The notes: generated from the letters alone by a model not told the origin. Counted from the first letter of the stretch, positions 7,128 through 16,900 are shown. The stretch is DNA of 19,671 nt from CAISIP01 sp031367285 (GCA_031367285.1 JANLPN010000450.1:1-19671), one strand, 5' to 3'. Numbers and translations: made by a program.

Positions 7128-7634
7128 ATGAGCAATCCACAAGTCGAACTGCACATCAGCGAGCTGGGCGTCATCACGCTTGAGCTCGATATGGCCAAGG
7201 CACCCGTGTCGGCGGCGAACTTTCTCGAATACGTCAACAAAGGTCACTACAACAACACCGTGTTTCACCGTGTGATTCCGGGCTTCATGGTGCAGTGCGG
7301 CGGTTTCGAGCCCGGCATGAAAGAGAAAACCAGCGGCACGCCGATCCCCAACGAGGCCGCCAACGGCCTTAAGAACCTCAACTACACGGTGGCCATGGCG
7401 CGCACCAATGATCCGCACTCGGCCACGGCGCAGTTTTTCATCAATGTCGCCGACAACGGCTTCCTCAACCACACCGCGCCCTCGGGACAAGGCTGGGGTT
7501 ATGCGGTATTTGGCAAGGTGGTGGCGGGCACCGACGTGGTGGACAAGATCAAGATGGTGAAGACCGGGCGCAAGGGTTATCACGACGACGTGCCCAACGA
7601 AGATGTCGTGATCGAAAAAGCCGTGGCACTCTGA
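7128..7634 (+). CDS. ppiB: Cytoplasmic peptidyl-prolyl cis-trans isomerase B
   Basis: Compact bacterial cyclophilin of 168 residues without a signal peptide, therefore cytoplasmic. Conserved active-site residues are visible: FHR at 46-48, the GFMVQCGGF block at 52-60, ARTNDPHSATAQFF at 91-104, and GYAVFGKVV at 124-132. The length is close to E. coli PpiB (164). It starts only three nucleotides after the ppiA stop and is clearly homologous to it, so the pair looks like an old tandem duplication in which one copy gained an export signal. It is followed after seven nucleotides by lpxH. The ppiB-lpxH adjacency also occurs in other proteobacteria, including E. coli. Confidence 0.95.
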   Translation: MSNPQVELHISELGVITLELDMAKAPVSAANFLEYVNKGHYNNTVFHRVIPGFMVQCGGFEPGMKEKTSGTPIPNEAANGLKNLNYTVAMARTNDPHSATAQFFINVADNGFLNHTAPSGQGWGYAVFGKVVAGTDVVDKIKMVKTGRKGYHDDVPNEDVVIEKAVAL

Positions 7635-7641
7635 TACCGCG

Positions 7642-8463
7642 ATGAAGGCCGTCGATACCAGCGACTGGCCACAGCTTGACGCGCCGCCTTCATGGCGGTG
7701 CGTGGACTTCATCTCCGACCTGCATTTGCAGGCCGCGGAACCGGCGACCTTCGCCGCCTGGCAGCACTACATGCAGCACACCACCGCGCAGGCGGTGTTC
7801 ATACTCGGTGATCTGTTTGAAGCCTGGGTTGGCGACGATGTGATTGCTACGGTCGCGTCAAGACCGTCTGACGGCGACAGTTTCGAAGACCGCTGCGCGT
7901 TGATCCTGAAACGTAGCGCGTCGCAACGGGACGTTTTTTTTATGCGCGGCAACCGCGACTTCTTGGTCGGCGAGGCCTTCACCCGCGCATGTGATGTGCA
8001 GTTGCTGCATGACCCGACGATTTTGGAGTTCGCGGGTCAGCGCTGGCTGCTGTCGCACGGAGATGCCTTGTGCCTGGCGGACACCGACTACATGCAGTTT
8101 CGAGAGATGGTGCGCAGTACCGCCTGGCAGCGCGAATTTCTGGGCCAAGCACTGGAGCAACGCAAGGCGCTGGCGCGTGGCCTGCGTGCGCGCAGCGAAG
8201 AACACAAGCGTTCCCGTCCGGTCATGGTGGATGTGGACCCGCAGGCCACCGTGGCCTGGCTGCGGGCGGCCGATTGCACGGCCCTGATCCATGGCCATAC
8301 CCACCGCCCTGCCGACCATGACCTGGGCAACAAGCTGCAACGTACCGTGCTCAGCGACTGGGACCTGGCCGCCATCCCGCCGCGCGCCCAGGTACTGCGT
8401 ATAGGCACGCTTGCGCCAGGTGCACCCGCGCAGGTACAGCGGCTGCCGCTGGACGCCGCTTGA
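7642..8463 (+). CDS. lpxH: UDP-2,3-diacylglucosamine diphosphatase
   Basis: Hydrolyses UDP-2,3-diacylglucosamine to lipid X, the fourth step of lipid A synthesis, at the inner face of the cytoplasmic membrane. This 273-residue calcineurin-like metallophosphoesterase shows all metal-binding blocks in order: SDLHL (25-29), GDLFEAWVGDD (56-66), GNRDFL (103-108), SHGD (138-141) and HGHTHRP (217-223). It is about 30 residues longer than E. coli LpxH, with extra sequence at both ends. The ATG at 7642 follows ppiB by seven nucleotides. Its presence implies that the organism makes lipid A and is Gram-negative. Confidence 0.95.
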   Translation: MKAVDTSDWPQLDAPPSWRCVDFISDLHLQAAEPATFAAWQHYMQHTTAQAVFILGDLFEAWVGDDVIATVASRPSDGDSFEDRCALILKRSASQRDVFFMRGNRDFLVGEAFTRACDVQLLHDPTILEFAGQRWLLSHGDALCLADTDYMQFREMVRSTAWQREFLGQALEQRKALARGLRARSEEHKRSRPVMVDVDPQATVAWLRAADCTALIHGHTHRPADHDLGNKLQRTVLSDWDLAAIPPRAQVLRIGTLAPGAPAQVQRLPLDAA

Positions 8464-8465
8464 GA

Positions 8466-8507
8466 GCGCCCCCAGCCCTGGCTCCGCCAGGCCCCCCGAG
8501 GGGGTGC
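8466..8507. repeat. REP-like GC-rich nested inverted repeat
   Basis: Directly after the lpxH stop, an outer stem GCGCCCCC (8466-8473) pairs with GGGGGTGC (8500-8507), with one G-T pair. It encloses a perfect hairpin CCTGGC-TCC-GCCAGG (8477-8491). A second, competing hairpin is CCCCC-CGA-GGGGG (8492-8504). There is no U-run on either strand, so it does not look like an intrinsic terminator. It resembles short intergenic palindromic repeats that I associate with Comamonadaceae genomes, but no second copy is evident in this window. Confidence 0.55.
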
Positions 8508-8539
8508 AAGAAAACTTGGGAGCGGCCCGGCGTTTTCTC

Positions 8540-9373
8540 ATGAGGCGGGTACGATCCGTGCTGCAGTGGCTTAGGGCATTGCGCGGCGGGGCGAAGACCC
8601 GGCCCTCCTGCATTCCGGACCGCATGTGGCAGGACACCCTGGTCAGCTTCCCTTTTCTTGCGCGGTACGGCGCCGTATCCCTGCCGGCCCTGCGCCGGTT
8701 GACGCGGGAATTTCTGGACCAGAAGGAGTTCCACGGCGCCGGAGGTCTGCAGATCAGTGATGCAATGGCCGTGGCCATTGCCGCGCAGGCCTGCCTCCCC
8801 GTGCTGCATATCACCGCACCACATAGCGGGCTGGCGTGGTACAGCGACTTCGTCGGCATCGTGGTTCACGCGGGCGCGGTGCGAGCACGGCGCGAGACCA
8901 TGGACGACGCCGGCATCGTACACTCCTACGACGAGGAACTGACCGGTGAAGCCATGCAGGACGGGCCGGTAACCTTGAGCTGGCAGGACGTGGCGGACGC
9001 CGGACGTTCGGCGCAGAGCGGCTACAACGTGGTGATTCACGAGTTCGTACACAAGATCGACATGCGCAACGGCGTTGCCGACGCTTGCCCCGCGCTGGCT
9101 GCCGGCTTCATGGGTGCGCCATCGGCCGCGGCAGCCCGGCGAGCCTGGAGCGCCGCCCTGCAAACCCACTATGAGAACTTCTGCGACAAGCTCAGCATTG
9201 CCGAGCGCTTCGGCGGGGAGCAGCCATGGCTCGACCCCTACGCCGCGCATTCGATCGGCGAGTTTTTTGCGGTCGCGAGCGAGGCCTACTTCGTGAGCCC
9301 GGAGTATTTCGCGCGCGATTTTCCCGCACTGGTCACCATGTTTGACGCGTTCTTCAACCCGCAGCCAGGTTGA
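8540..9373 (+). CDS. mtfA: MtfA-like zinc peptidase (M90 family)
   Basis: Zinc-dependent peptidase of the MtfA family; E. coli MtfA binds the repressor Mlc and so affects the glucose phosphotransferase gene ptsG. The 277-residue protein carries the metal site HEFVH at 167-171 (IHEFVHKIDMRNG) and a downstream GEFFAVASEAYF block (240-251) supplying the third, glutamate ligand. The family pattern EFHGAGGLQISDAMAVAIAAQACLP is also present at 63-87. Length is close to E. coli MtfA (265). Start choice is uncertain: the ATG at 8540 has a GGGAG about 15 nt upstream, farther than usual, and a GTG at 8558 is possible. It lies 76 nt after lpxH with a REP-like repeat between. Its 3' end overlaps the converging HD-GYP gene by 20 nt. 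Confidence 0.87.
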   Translation: MRRVRSVLQWLRALRGGAKTRPSCIPDRMWQDTLVSFPFLARYGAVSLPALRRLTREFLDQKEFHGAGGLQISDAMAVAIAAQACLPVLHITAPHSGLAWYSDFVGIVVHAGAVRARRETMDDAGIVHSYDEELTGEAMQDGPVTLSWQDVADAGRSAQSGYNVVIHEFVHKIDMRNGVADACPALAAGFMGAPSAAAARRAWSAALQTHYENFCDKLSIAERFGGEQPWLDPYAAHSIGEFFAVASEAYFVSPEYFARDFPALVTMFDAFFNPQPG

Positions 9374-10970
9374 TACTATCGATCTGCCACGGGTCCAGGA
9401 ACTGTTCGGCGTAACGCAGGTACACCTGCTCACCCACAAACACGTCAAACAGGTCCGGGTCGATGTGCCCGTTCTGCTTGAAGCGCTGCATGATGCCCAT
9501 GGCCTGCGACAACTTCATGCCGGGTTTGTAGGGCCGGTCGCTGGCGGTTAGCGCCTCGAATATATCGGCAATACCCATCACACGCGCCTGCACCGACATC
9601 TGGTCACGCGTCAGTCCCTTGGGGTAACCCTTGCCGTCCATGCGTTCGTGGTGGCCGCCCGCGTACTCCGGCACGTTGCGCAGGTGTTTGGGCCAGGGCA
9701 GCTTCTCGAGCATTTTGATGGTGGCGACGATGTGGTGGTTGATCGTGTTGCGCTCCGACTGCGTGAGCGTACCGGCGCGTATGGTCAGGTTCTCCAATTC
9801 GTCCGAAGTGAGGAACTCGGTCTCGACGCCTTCCACGTTGCGCCACACACGGCTGCCGGCGATCTGGCGCACCCTTTGCAGGGACTCATCGCGGGTGGTT
9901 TCGGAGCCCACGTTGGTGGTGCGCAGGAAGGCACGGTCGGCTTCCAGTGCGTCCATCTCGGCACGGTAGTTGACCCAAATGGCGGTCTCGGCCTCCGGAC
10001 TGACCTTGCTGCGCAATTCCAGCTGCTGGCGCAACGCAGTGATCTCGGCGTCGCGTTTTAGCACCTCGAAACGCGTGTCGATCAAATCGATCCGGTCAAA
10101 CAGCGTCTGCAGCTTGGTGGCTTTGTCCACCACATGCACCGGTGTCGTGACTTTGCCGCAGTCGTGCAGCAGGCCGGCAATCTTGAGTTCATAACGGTCC
10201 CGGTCGTCCATGGTGAACGATGCCAGCGGGCCTTTGGTGGTGGCGTTCACGGCTTCGGCAAGCATCATGGTGAGCGCAGGCACGCGCTGGCAATGGCCAC
10301 CGGTGTAATGCGATTTCTCGTCGATGGCCAGATTGATCAGATTGATGAAGGACTCGAACAGTTCCTCCAGCTGGGTCATGAGCAGCCGGTTGGTCAGAGC
10401 AATCGCGGCTTGCGACGCCAGCGACTCAACCAGACTCTGGTCCGAGGACGAGAAGCTCACGACCTCGATGGACCCGGGGCGCTGCGCATTGATAAGCTGC
10501 AGCACGCCGATGACCTCGCCCTCGTGGTTCCGCATGGGCACGGCAAGAAAGGACTTGGAACGGTAGCCAGTGCGCTCGTCAAAACGGCGCGTGCCCGAGA
10601 AGTCGAAGTTGGGCTCGGTGTAGGCGTCCGCGACGTTGACCGTCTGGTGGTGGATGGCGGCATATGCGGCTACCAGGGAGTCGTTGGGGGCCCCGCTTTC
10701 ATCGAGCAGCGGCAGGTTGGGGAAACTGATGGCATTGCCCGACGTACCACCCATCGCGATGCGCAGCGAATCGGTACGCAGAATCTCGAACCGCAAAGCC
10801 CGGTGGTCGTCCAGCATACGGTACAGCGTACCGCCGTCCGCATTGGTGATCGCCTTGGCCGCCAGCAGGATGCTCTCCAGCAAACGCGTAATGTCGCGCT
10901 CTTTGGACAGCGACGCGCCAATCTCGTTGAGCTGCTCAAGCCGACGAAGAAGGTCATCTACGGAGTCCAA
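9354..10970 (-). CDS. GAF and HD-GYP domain protein, probable cyclic-di-GMP phosphodiesterase
   Basis: A 538-residue cytoplasmic signalling protein. An N-terminal GAF sensor domain (about 20-195; SFLAVPMRNHEGEVIGVLQLINA at 140-162) is followed by a linker helix and an HD-GYP domain. Visible HD-GYP residues are HCQR (226-229), the HD pair in GLLHDCGK (266-273), His412/413, HHER (440-443), DGKGYP (445-450) and DIFEALTASDRPY (469-481). Such domains degrade cyclic-di-GMP. About 120 residues (283-405) separate the HD half from the GYP half, far more than in a compact HD-GYP domain. The start is TTG at 10970, supported by AGGGG six to seven nucleotides upstream. It follows the DUF349 gene by 120 nt, a gap in which I see no gene. 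Enzyme activity is inferred from motifs. Confidence 0.88.
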   Translation of the reverse strand: MDSVDDLLRRLEQLNEIGASLSKERDITRLLESILLAAKAITNADGGTLYRMLDDHRALRFEILRTDSLRIAMGGTSGNAISFPNLPLLDESGAPNDSLVAAYAAIHHQTVNVADAYTEPNFDFSGTRRFDERTGYRSKSFLAVPMRNHEGEVIGVLQLINAQRPGSIEVVSFSSSDQSLVESLASQAAIALTNRLLMTQLEELFESFINLINLAIDEKSHYTGGHCQRVPALTMMLAEAVNATTKGPLASFTMDDRDRYELKIAGLLHDCGKVTTPVHVVDKATKLQTLFDRIDLIDTRFEVLKRDAEITALRQQLELRSKVSPEAETAIWVNYRAEMDALEADRAFLRTTNVGSETTRDESLQRVRQIAGSRVWRNVEGVETEFLTSDELENLTIRAGTLTQSERNTINHHIVATIKMLEKLPWPKHLRNVPEYAGGHHERMDGKGYPKGLTRDQMSVQARVMGIADIFEALTASDRPYKPGMKLSQAMGIMQRFKQNGHIDPDLFDVFVGEQVYLRYAEQFLDPWQIDSINLAAG

Positions 10971-11090
10971 TGTCAGCCCCTTTCAGGTTGTGCACGGCGC
11001 CGGCGTTTTCCCGTCCGTCATGCAACATTGTGGCAGGGATCAAACGCGGCGGCGGCTGGTGGTCCAGGGCATGTGCCGCGGGACTTCAGA

Positions 11091-13793
11091 CTACGGTTTG
11101 AGCAGCACTTTCAGCACATTGCGCAGGCGATGTTCATTCCGTTCATCAAAAGTACCGGCGAGCACCTGGCCAACGTCGCGGGTCCAGGTCTGCGCCGGTG
11201 GCGGATCGTTGCGCCGCGTCAGCAACTGTAGCTGGAACATGCGCCGCGCGTCCAGGTGTTCCGCGGGGGTCGGCACTTCGGCGGCCATCTCCAGCCGGAG
11301 CAGCGCGGTTTGAGGGTCGGTGCCGCTCACCGCTCCCAGGGCCTGCGCCCAGGAGGCACGCGCAGCGGGATTCACGCGTGCGCCCAGCTCCTGGGCATTG
11401 GGCACCAACGCGGGGTCGCGCTTTTCCCAGGCGCCCAGCAACTGGGTCAGGGCCTCGCCATGGGCTTGGGAGGCGAGTTTGCGCAGCGCCAGTTGCGCGC
11501 GTTCCAGCGCGTCGCGCTGGGCCCGAAAAGCGGCGTCGCCCAGCCGGGGCGTGGGTTGCCAGTCGGGGCGGGGTGTGCGCTCATCACGCGTATCCGCGCG
11601 CTCAAAACCCCGGCCACCGGTACGCGGTTCACCCCGCCCGGCACCTGCCCGCGGGCCATCTTTCCGGTCACCGAATTTGCCACCACGCGCGGCGGAAGCG
11701 GGTTCGGACTTTTTCATGCCGGGACGGTCATCACCGCGCACCGCAACCACCGGTTTCGGTGCTGCTTTCGCAGCCGGTACCGGCGCAGGTGCTGAAGCCG
11801 GTACCGCTTCCATTGCCGTTTCTGCCGTTTCCACCGCTTCCGGGACGGCGGCGGGAATCGGCACAGGTCCGGCGGACGGCTCGGCCACCAGTGCGTCGGA
11901 TTTTGCAAGCTGTGGTTCGGCAGCAGCCGTTTGCACCACGCCCTGCGCCATGGCCTGGCCGCGCAACGCCGCGTCCAGCGCAGCCATTGCGGAGCGAATC
12001 AGGGGCGCATCGCCGGATGCGTTGGCACTGTCCAGCGCCTTGGCGGCGTCCAGTACCAGGCGATCATGTTCACCCAGCGCCGCTTCGGCCTTTTGCCGCT
12101 CGGCGGTCTTGCGCTCGAACGCGTCGTCCAGGGGCTTGCGAAACGCGTCCCACAGTTTCTGCTCCTGCCTGCGGTCCATGGGCACGGCATGGGCTTCCGC
12201 CTGCCAGCGTTGTTGCAGGGCCTTCACCGCATCGACCCGCAGCACCGGTGCCGCGCCCAGAACCACGGCCTCCTCGATCATGGCCTGGCGCTGCTGCAGG
12301 CTAAGCTGCTGCAAGGCCTCCAGCGGCGCCGCGGCTGCGTCGATCGCGGCCTTCCACAGCGGCTGCAACTCGGCAAACATCTTTTCGCCCACGTGCCCGC
12401 CATCACGCCAGCGGTCCACGAACTGGTTCAGCACACGGGCAAAACCGCGCCAGTCATCATCCAGCGCCGTGGTGTTCGCGGCCGCCCAGGTCTTGACCTC
12501 CTCGATCAGCGCCAGCCGCTGGGCGCGGTGTTCGGCTGACTCGGCCTTGACCTTGTCCAGCCAGGACTCGACCACCTTGTGCGCCTCGTTGCAGGCTTCG
12601 TCAAAACGCTTCCACATGGCGTGGTTGGGTACGCCTCCCTGATCGGTCTGTTTCCATTGCTCGCGCAACGCGCGCAGGGTTTCCTGCATCTTTCGTCCAC
12701 CAATGGCCTGCCCCGGCGGACGCGTCAGCAGGCCTTCTGCCTGGGCCACCAGGGCCTCGCGCAACTGGTCGGCACGCCAGCGCTGCCAGCCTTCCATTTC
12801 ACCGGCGGCGGCCAGGGCCGCATGTGCCTTGTTTTCCAGGCTGTCGTCAATGATCTTGCCAAAGTCTTTCAGTACGTTGCGCAGCGCGGTCGCCGCACCG
12901 GCGCTGGCCTTGCCATGCCCTTCCGCAATCTCGCTCTCCAGTTTTGCCAATACCTCGACCACCTTGGCCGTGGCCTGCTGCCGCAGTTCAGGGTCGATGC
13001 GGGGCTTTTGCGTTTTGGGCGCCGCCTCCGCCTGCACGCCGCGCGCCATGCGCAATTCGTTGGCCCACAGCGGGACCGGGGGCAGCGGCGCAGCCGGGTC
13101 GCCGGCCGCCGCAACGGCCTGGGCCAGGGCATTCTGGAACGCATCCCACACCACCAGCAACTGGCCGCGCGACGCATCCAGCAGCGGCGGAAACTTCATG
13201 TCCACACTGGGCCAGTTGGTGTCTGCCAGCAAGCTGGCGGCCTGGTCCTGCCAGTGCGCCACATCCGCACGCAACCCGTCCCATACCGCCTGCGCCGCAG
13301 CCCACGGCTTGGTCGACAACACCTCGATGCGCTGGGCCAGCAAAACCGCCGCCTCACGCTGCACCTGCACCCGGTGCTGCAAGTCCTCGATCACCCGCAC
13401 GCGCTCCGCCAACTCACTCTTGTGGGTGAGCAATGGCTCCTTGCTGAGCGGTGCACCGGCCTTGGCGGCATCACGCTGCCACGCGAGCGCGTCCGCAATA
13501 TTGAGCTTGGGCAAAGACAACAGAGTTCGTGCCTTGGCGGCCCATTCCGCGGCCGCCAACTCCTGCCCCTTGGCACGCCTGATTTCGTCCAGCCGCTCGC
13601 GCACCGGCCGGGCCGCTCCCTTGTCGCGCGCGCCCAGTTCGCGGAACACCTCCTGCAGCTGCTCCAGGCCCGGATCATGGCTGAGCCAGGCGCGTATCCG
13701 TGTCCCGCGCTCACCCGACGTGGGAGCGGAGAACGCGCCCGCCGTGAGTTCATCAAGCTTTCGAATGTCGTTGTTCTTGGGGGATGCAGTCAT
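11091..13793 (-). CDS. Large DUF349 domain protein
   Basis: A 900-residue, Ala-rich, mostly helical protein of unknown function. Two copies of the DUF349 signature are readable: LREQWKQTD...W.RFDEACNEA (about 376-404) and LQQRWQAEA...EQKLWDAFRKPLDDAF (about 526-559). Other helical segments probably hold weaker copies. A low-complexity linker (about 638-753) first rich in Ala/Pro/Val, then Arg/Gly/Asp with RGG-like runs, separates them from a C-terminal helical domain (about 754-900). No signal peptide or membrane span is seen, so it should be cytoplasmic. The start is ambiguous: ATG at 13793 or an in-frame GTG two codons earlier (13799), neither with a clear ribosome-binding site. It lies between the DUF748 and HD-GYP genes on the same strand. 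Confidence 0.87.
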   Translation of the reverse strand: MTASPKNNDIRKLDELTAGAFSAPTSGERGTRIRAWLSHDPGLEQLQEVFRELGARDKGAARPVRERLDEIRRAKGQELAAAEWAAKARTLLSLPKLNIADALAWQRDAAKAGAPLSKEPLLTHKSELAERVRVIEDLQHRVQVQREAAVLLAQRIEVLSTKPWAAAQAVWDGLRADVAHWQDQAASLLADTNWPSVDMKFPPLLDASRGQLLVVWDAFQNALAQAVAAAGDPAAPLPPVPLWANELRMARGVQAEAAPKTQKPRIDPELRQQATAKVVEVLAKLESEIAEGHGKASAGAATALRNVLKDFGKIIDDSLENKAHAALAAAGEMEGWQRWRADQLREALVAQAEGLLTRPPGQAIGGRKMQETLRALREQWKQTDQGGVPNHAMWKRFDEACNEAHKVVESWLDKVKAESAEHRAQRLALIEEVKTWAAANTTALDDDWRGFARVLNQFVDRWRDGGHVGEKMFAELQPLWKAAIDAAAAPLEALQQLSLQQRQAMIEEAVVLGAAPVLRVDAVKALQQRWQAEAHAVPMDRRQEQKLWDAFRKPLDDAFERKTAERQKAEAALGEHDRLVLDAAKALDSANASGDAPLIRSAMAALDAALRGQAMAQGVVQTAAAEPQLAKSDALVAEPSAGPVPIPAAVPEAVETAETAMEAVPASAPAPVPAAKAAPKPVVAVRGDDRPGMKKSEPASAARGGKFGDRKDGPRAGAGRGEPRTGGRGFERADTRDERTPRPDWQPTPRLGDAAFRAQRDALERAQLALRKLASQAHGEALTQLLGAWEKRDPALVPNAQELGARVNPAARASWAQALGAVSGTDPQTALLRLEMAAEVPTPAEHLDARRMFQLQLLTRRNDPPPAQTWTRDVGQVLAGTFDERNEHRLRNVLKVLLKP

Positions 13794-13908
13794 CGTCACA
13801 GTGGGTAAGGGACCGGTAGGGGTGTTTTCGGAAACCGGCTATTTTCGTCGGTATTGGGAGACGCCCGGGATGTATTTGCGCGGCGCCGCCAGAAGCGGCC
13901 CCACTCTG

Positions 13909-16900
13909 CTAGTTATTGGCCAGACTCAGTTCGGCGCGCGGCGACCATTTCGGGTCGGCGGCCACTGGTTTTACGGCGCCCAGGAACAGCCGGTCAATCG
14001 GCAACTTCTGGCCACTCAGGTAGTCCTTCACGGCCACGCCGCGTTGCAGCGCCAACTCGCGCATTGCATCTTCCGTGACCGGAATGTTGGCCAGCAGCAA
14101 GGCCTCCATGTCGCTGGCCGGAAGGTCGTTGGAGATGCCGACCAGGTTGCGCGGCTTGGCAATGTCGGCGCGTTTATAAACCTCTTTCAGCAGCGCCGGC
14201 ATTTCCTCGTCGCTGACAACAAGGAGCACGGCCGCCTCCTGGCTTGCGCCCACCGCGCCACTGGTCACCAGGGTGCGACGTTTTTCCGCCTGCAACAAGG
14301 CGTTCAGACGTTCGTGTTTGTAGGCTTCGCGTTCGGCCTCCAGGCTGGCGGTGCCCACGACCGTCATCTTGAGCGCGGGGCGCTCGGCGAGCGCCTTCGC
14401 GACTTTGTCCAGACCCAGCTTGGCATCGGGTAACAGCGCGGCGGATCCGGGCGCGAAGGCCACCACGCTGAGTTCGTCCCCACCTCCGCCAAAGGCGCTG
14501 GCCAGCAGGCTGAAAGGTGCCGTAATGGCCCTCACGATCAGGTTGACGATGACCTTGAAGATGATGGGCCCGAGGCTGAACTGCGGATCGTTCAGGGAAC
14601 CGCTCACGGGCAGATTGATGTCAATCACGCCGTTGCGGTCCGCCAGCAGGGCCACCGCCAGCTTGACCGGCAGGCTGTTGGGCGCACCCTCCACCTTTTC
14701 CCCGAATGTCAACTGGTTGAGCACCAGTTTGTTGCTGGCCGTAAGTTGGCCATTGGGCAATACCAGGTAGGCAACGTCCACGCTGAGTTTGCCGCGCTCG
14801 ATGCCGTAGCCTGCGTACTTGATCGAATACGGCGACAACGGTGGCAGTTCGAGATCGCGCACCACACCCTTGATATCGAGGGCCAGCGGTTTTGCCAGCG
14901 GATTGAGCTTGCCCAATATCTCAAGCGAGGCGGTACCTTCTGCCCGGCCACGCAACTCCAGGTCGGCCAGTTGCGGCGGGCCCTGTGGCGTTTGGGAAGA
15001 AAAGGCGCTGAGTTTGCCGGTCAGCTCACTCAGGTTGGCCGAGTAGTTGGGCTTGACGAAACGGTCGGAAAAAAGCACTTTGCCGTTGATCAGGCTGACC
15101 GGCCCGATGTTGATTACCGGCTCGGGACCACTGGCACTTGCCACCTGCCCGGCCGACGCCGTGGCGCCCGTCGCAGCGGATGCAGGGGATGCGGCGGCCA
15201 CGCTGCCTCCACCCGGCGCGCTGGCGGCTGCCACCGGTCCGGCCGCGTCGACCGAAGTAGCCGACTTGACCAGATTCTGCAAATTGATGCGCCCGTTTTC
15301 ATGGATGATCACACGCGCGAAGAAGTCGCTCAGCGTGGTCTCCTTGACCGCCACCGTCGTTGCATTGCCAGGCACAACGGCCAGTTCCATGCCACGCAGG
15401 CTCAGGGTCTTCCAGCTCAGCAACTCCTCGGCAATCTGCAGGCCACCGTCGTTGGCGGCCAGACTGTTGGCGCGGAACTCCTCGAGTACCGAATCGCCAC
15501 TGACCTTGACCGACGGCCCTCCAGCCAGCGCGGCATAACGCAGCTCGCCCTTGAAACCGGCAGCCGCGCGCAGCAATTCGATATTGAGTCCGTCACCGAA
15601 ATAGGGCTCCAACAGGTGCACCGGAATATGTGTCGCCACCACGCTGCCCTGCGCCACCAGCGGCTGCAACTGCAGGCTGCCGCGATAGTCAAGTTGGCCC
15701 GGCTCGCCGCCCGTGCTCCGGATGCGGGCCGATAACTGCACGGGTGAGGCCTGGGTTCCGTCTGCCCTGGCGTTTTTGACCAGCACTTTGAGCGCCGACA
15801 ATTCCAGCGCCACCGGCTTGGCCATAGCCCGGTCTTCAAAACTGACCGTGCCACCTTCCAGCGCCAGATCATTTACCAACACCGTCCACGTCGGCGCGGA
15901 CGCGCTGGCCGAGGGCACGCCTTTCACGACTTTGCCGGCCGGCACAGGCATCTTGGCACCGCCGGCCGGGCGGGCCGGCTTGAGCCATTGCTCGAACATC
16001 CAGCGTTTGTCGGTGGCGCGCAGAACGGCCAGCCGGGGTTGCTCAATGGCCAGCTTGCCGACCACCACGCTGCGCTTGGCAAGATCGATCTGAGCCTGCG
16101 ACAGCGAAACCTTCTTGACGGCCGCCAGGTCCGGCTTGCCGAGCCCGGATGGGCCACCCAGCGCAAGATCACCCAGCGTCAGGGACGCAATGGCCAGTTG
16201 CAGATCGGGGGCCTTCCAGAGCAACTCCAGCTCCGTACTCAGGTTGCCACGCAATGAAGGTTCGATGAACTGTGCCAGGTAAGGTGCCGCCAAAACCAGG
16301 GGTGCGCCATCGAGTGCGACCTTGACGTTTGCCTGCTGGTCGGTTGCGGAGCCGCTCCATGCCAAGTGTGCCGGGGCGGTCGTTGTTTTTCCGGCCAGGG
16401 ACGCCGAGCCCCGAAACTCCAGCGGCTTGGTCAGAGGCCATACGAAGCCCGTAGCTTCAACCGACAACTCACGCACCAGCAGATCGGCATGGGGCGAAAC
16501 CGCCGCGTCGGACCAACTCGCCGTGCCGTTGTTCAACGCAAATTTCGCGACCTCCAGTTTCCAGCTCTCCGGCGAAGCGCTGGCCGCAGGGGCTGAGGCA
16601 GCCTGGGCCTGGGCAGTGGCAGCATTGGCAGCGCCGGCCGCCGGGGCAAGATCGAGATTGATCCGCCCTGACCCGTCGCGCCGGACGAACAGCTGTGGCG
16701 CATTGAGTTCGATCAAGCTGAACTTTGCCACCTGCTCCAGCGGGCGAACGTCTTCCAGCGTGAGTTTGAGCCCGTCGAAAGCCAGCAAATCCTGCGCCTT
16801 GCTGTCTGCAAGCTTGGCGCCGGCAAGCTCCAGCGCCCCGCTCAGACGCACCACGGGTTTACCAGCCTGTTCGAACGAGAGCTTGAGATCGGCAGCCAGT

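Noticed and set aside
13885..13899. GCCGC-CAGAA-GCGGC hairpin after the DUF748 stop, considered as a terminator
   Set aside because: It is a perfect stem but no T-run follows on the minus strand.
12703..14433. Long plus-strand open frame (576 codons) opposite the DUF349 and DUF748 genes
   Set aside because: It is antisense to clear coding sequence and has low-complexity Ser/Ala/Arg content, no ribosome-binding site and no recognisable domain. Long shadow frames are expected in GC-rich DNA.
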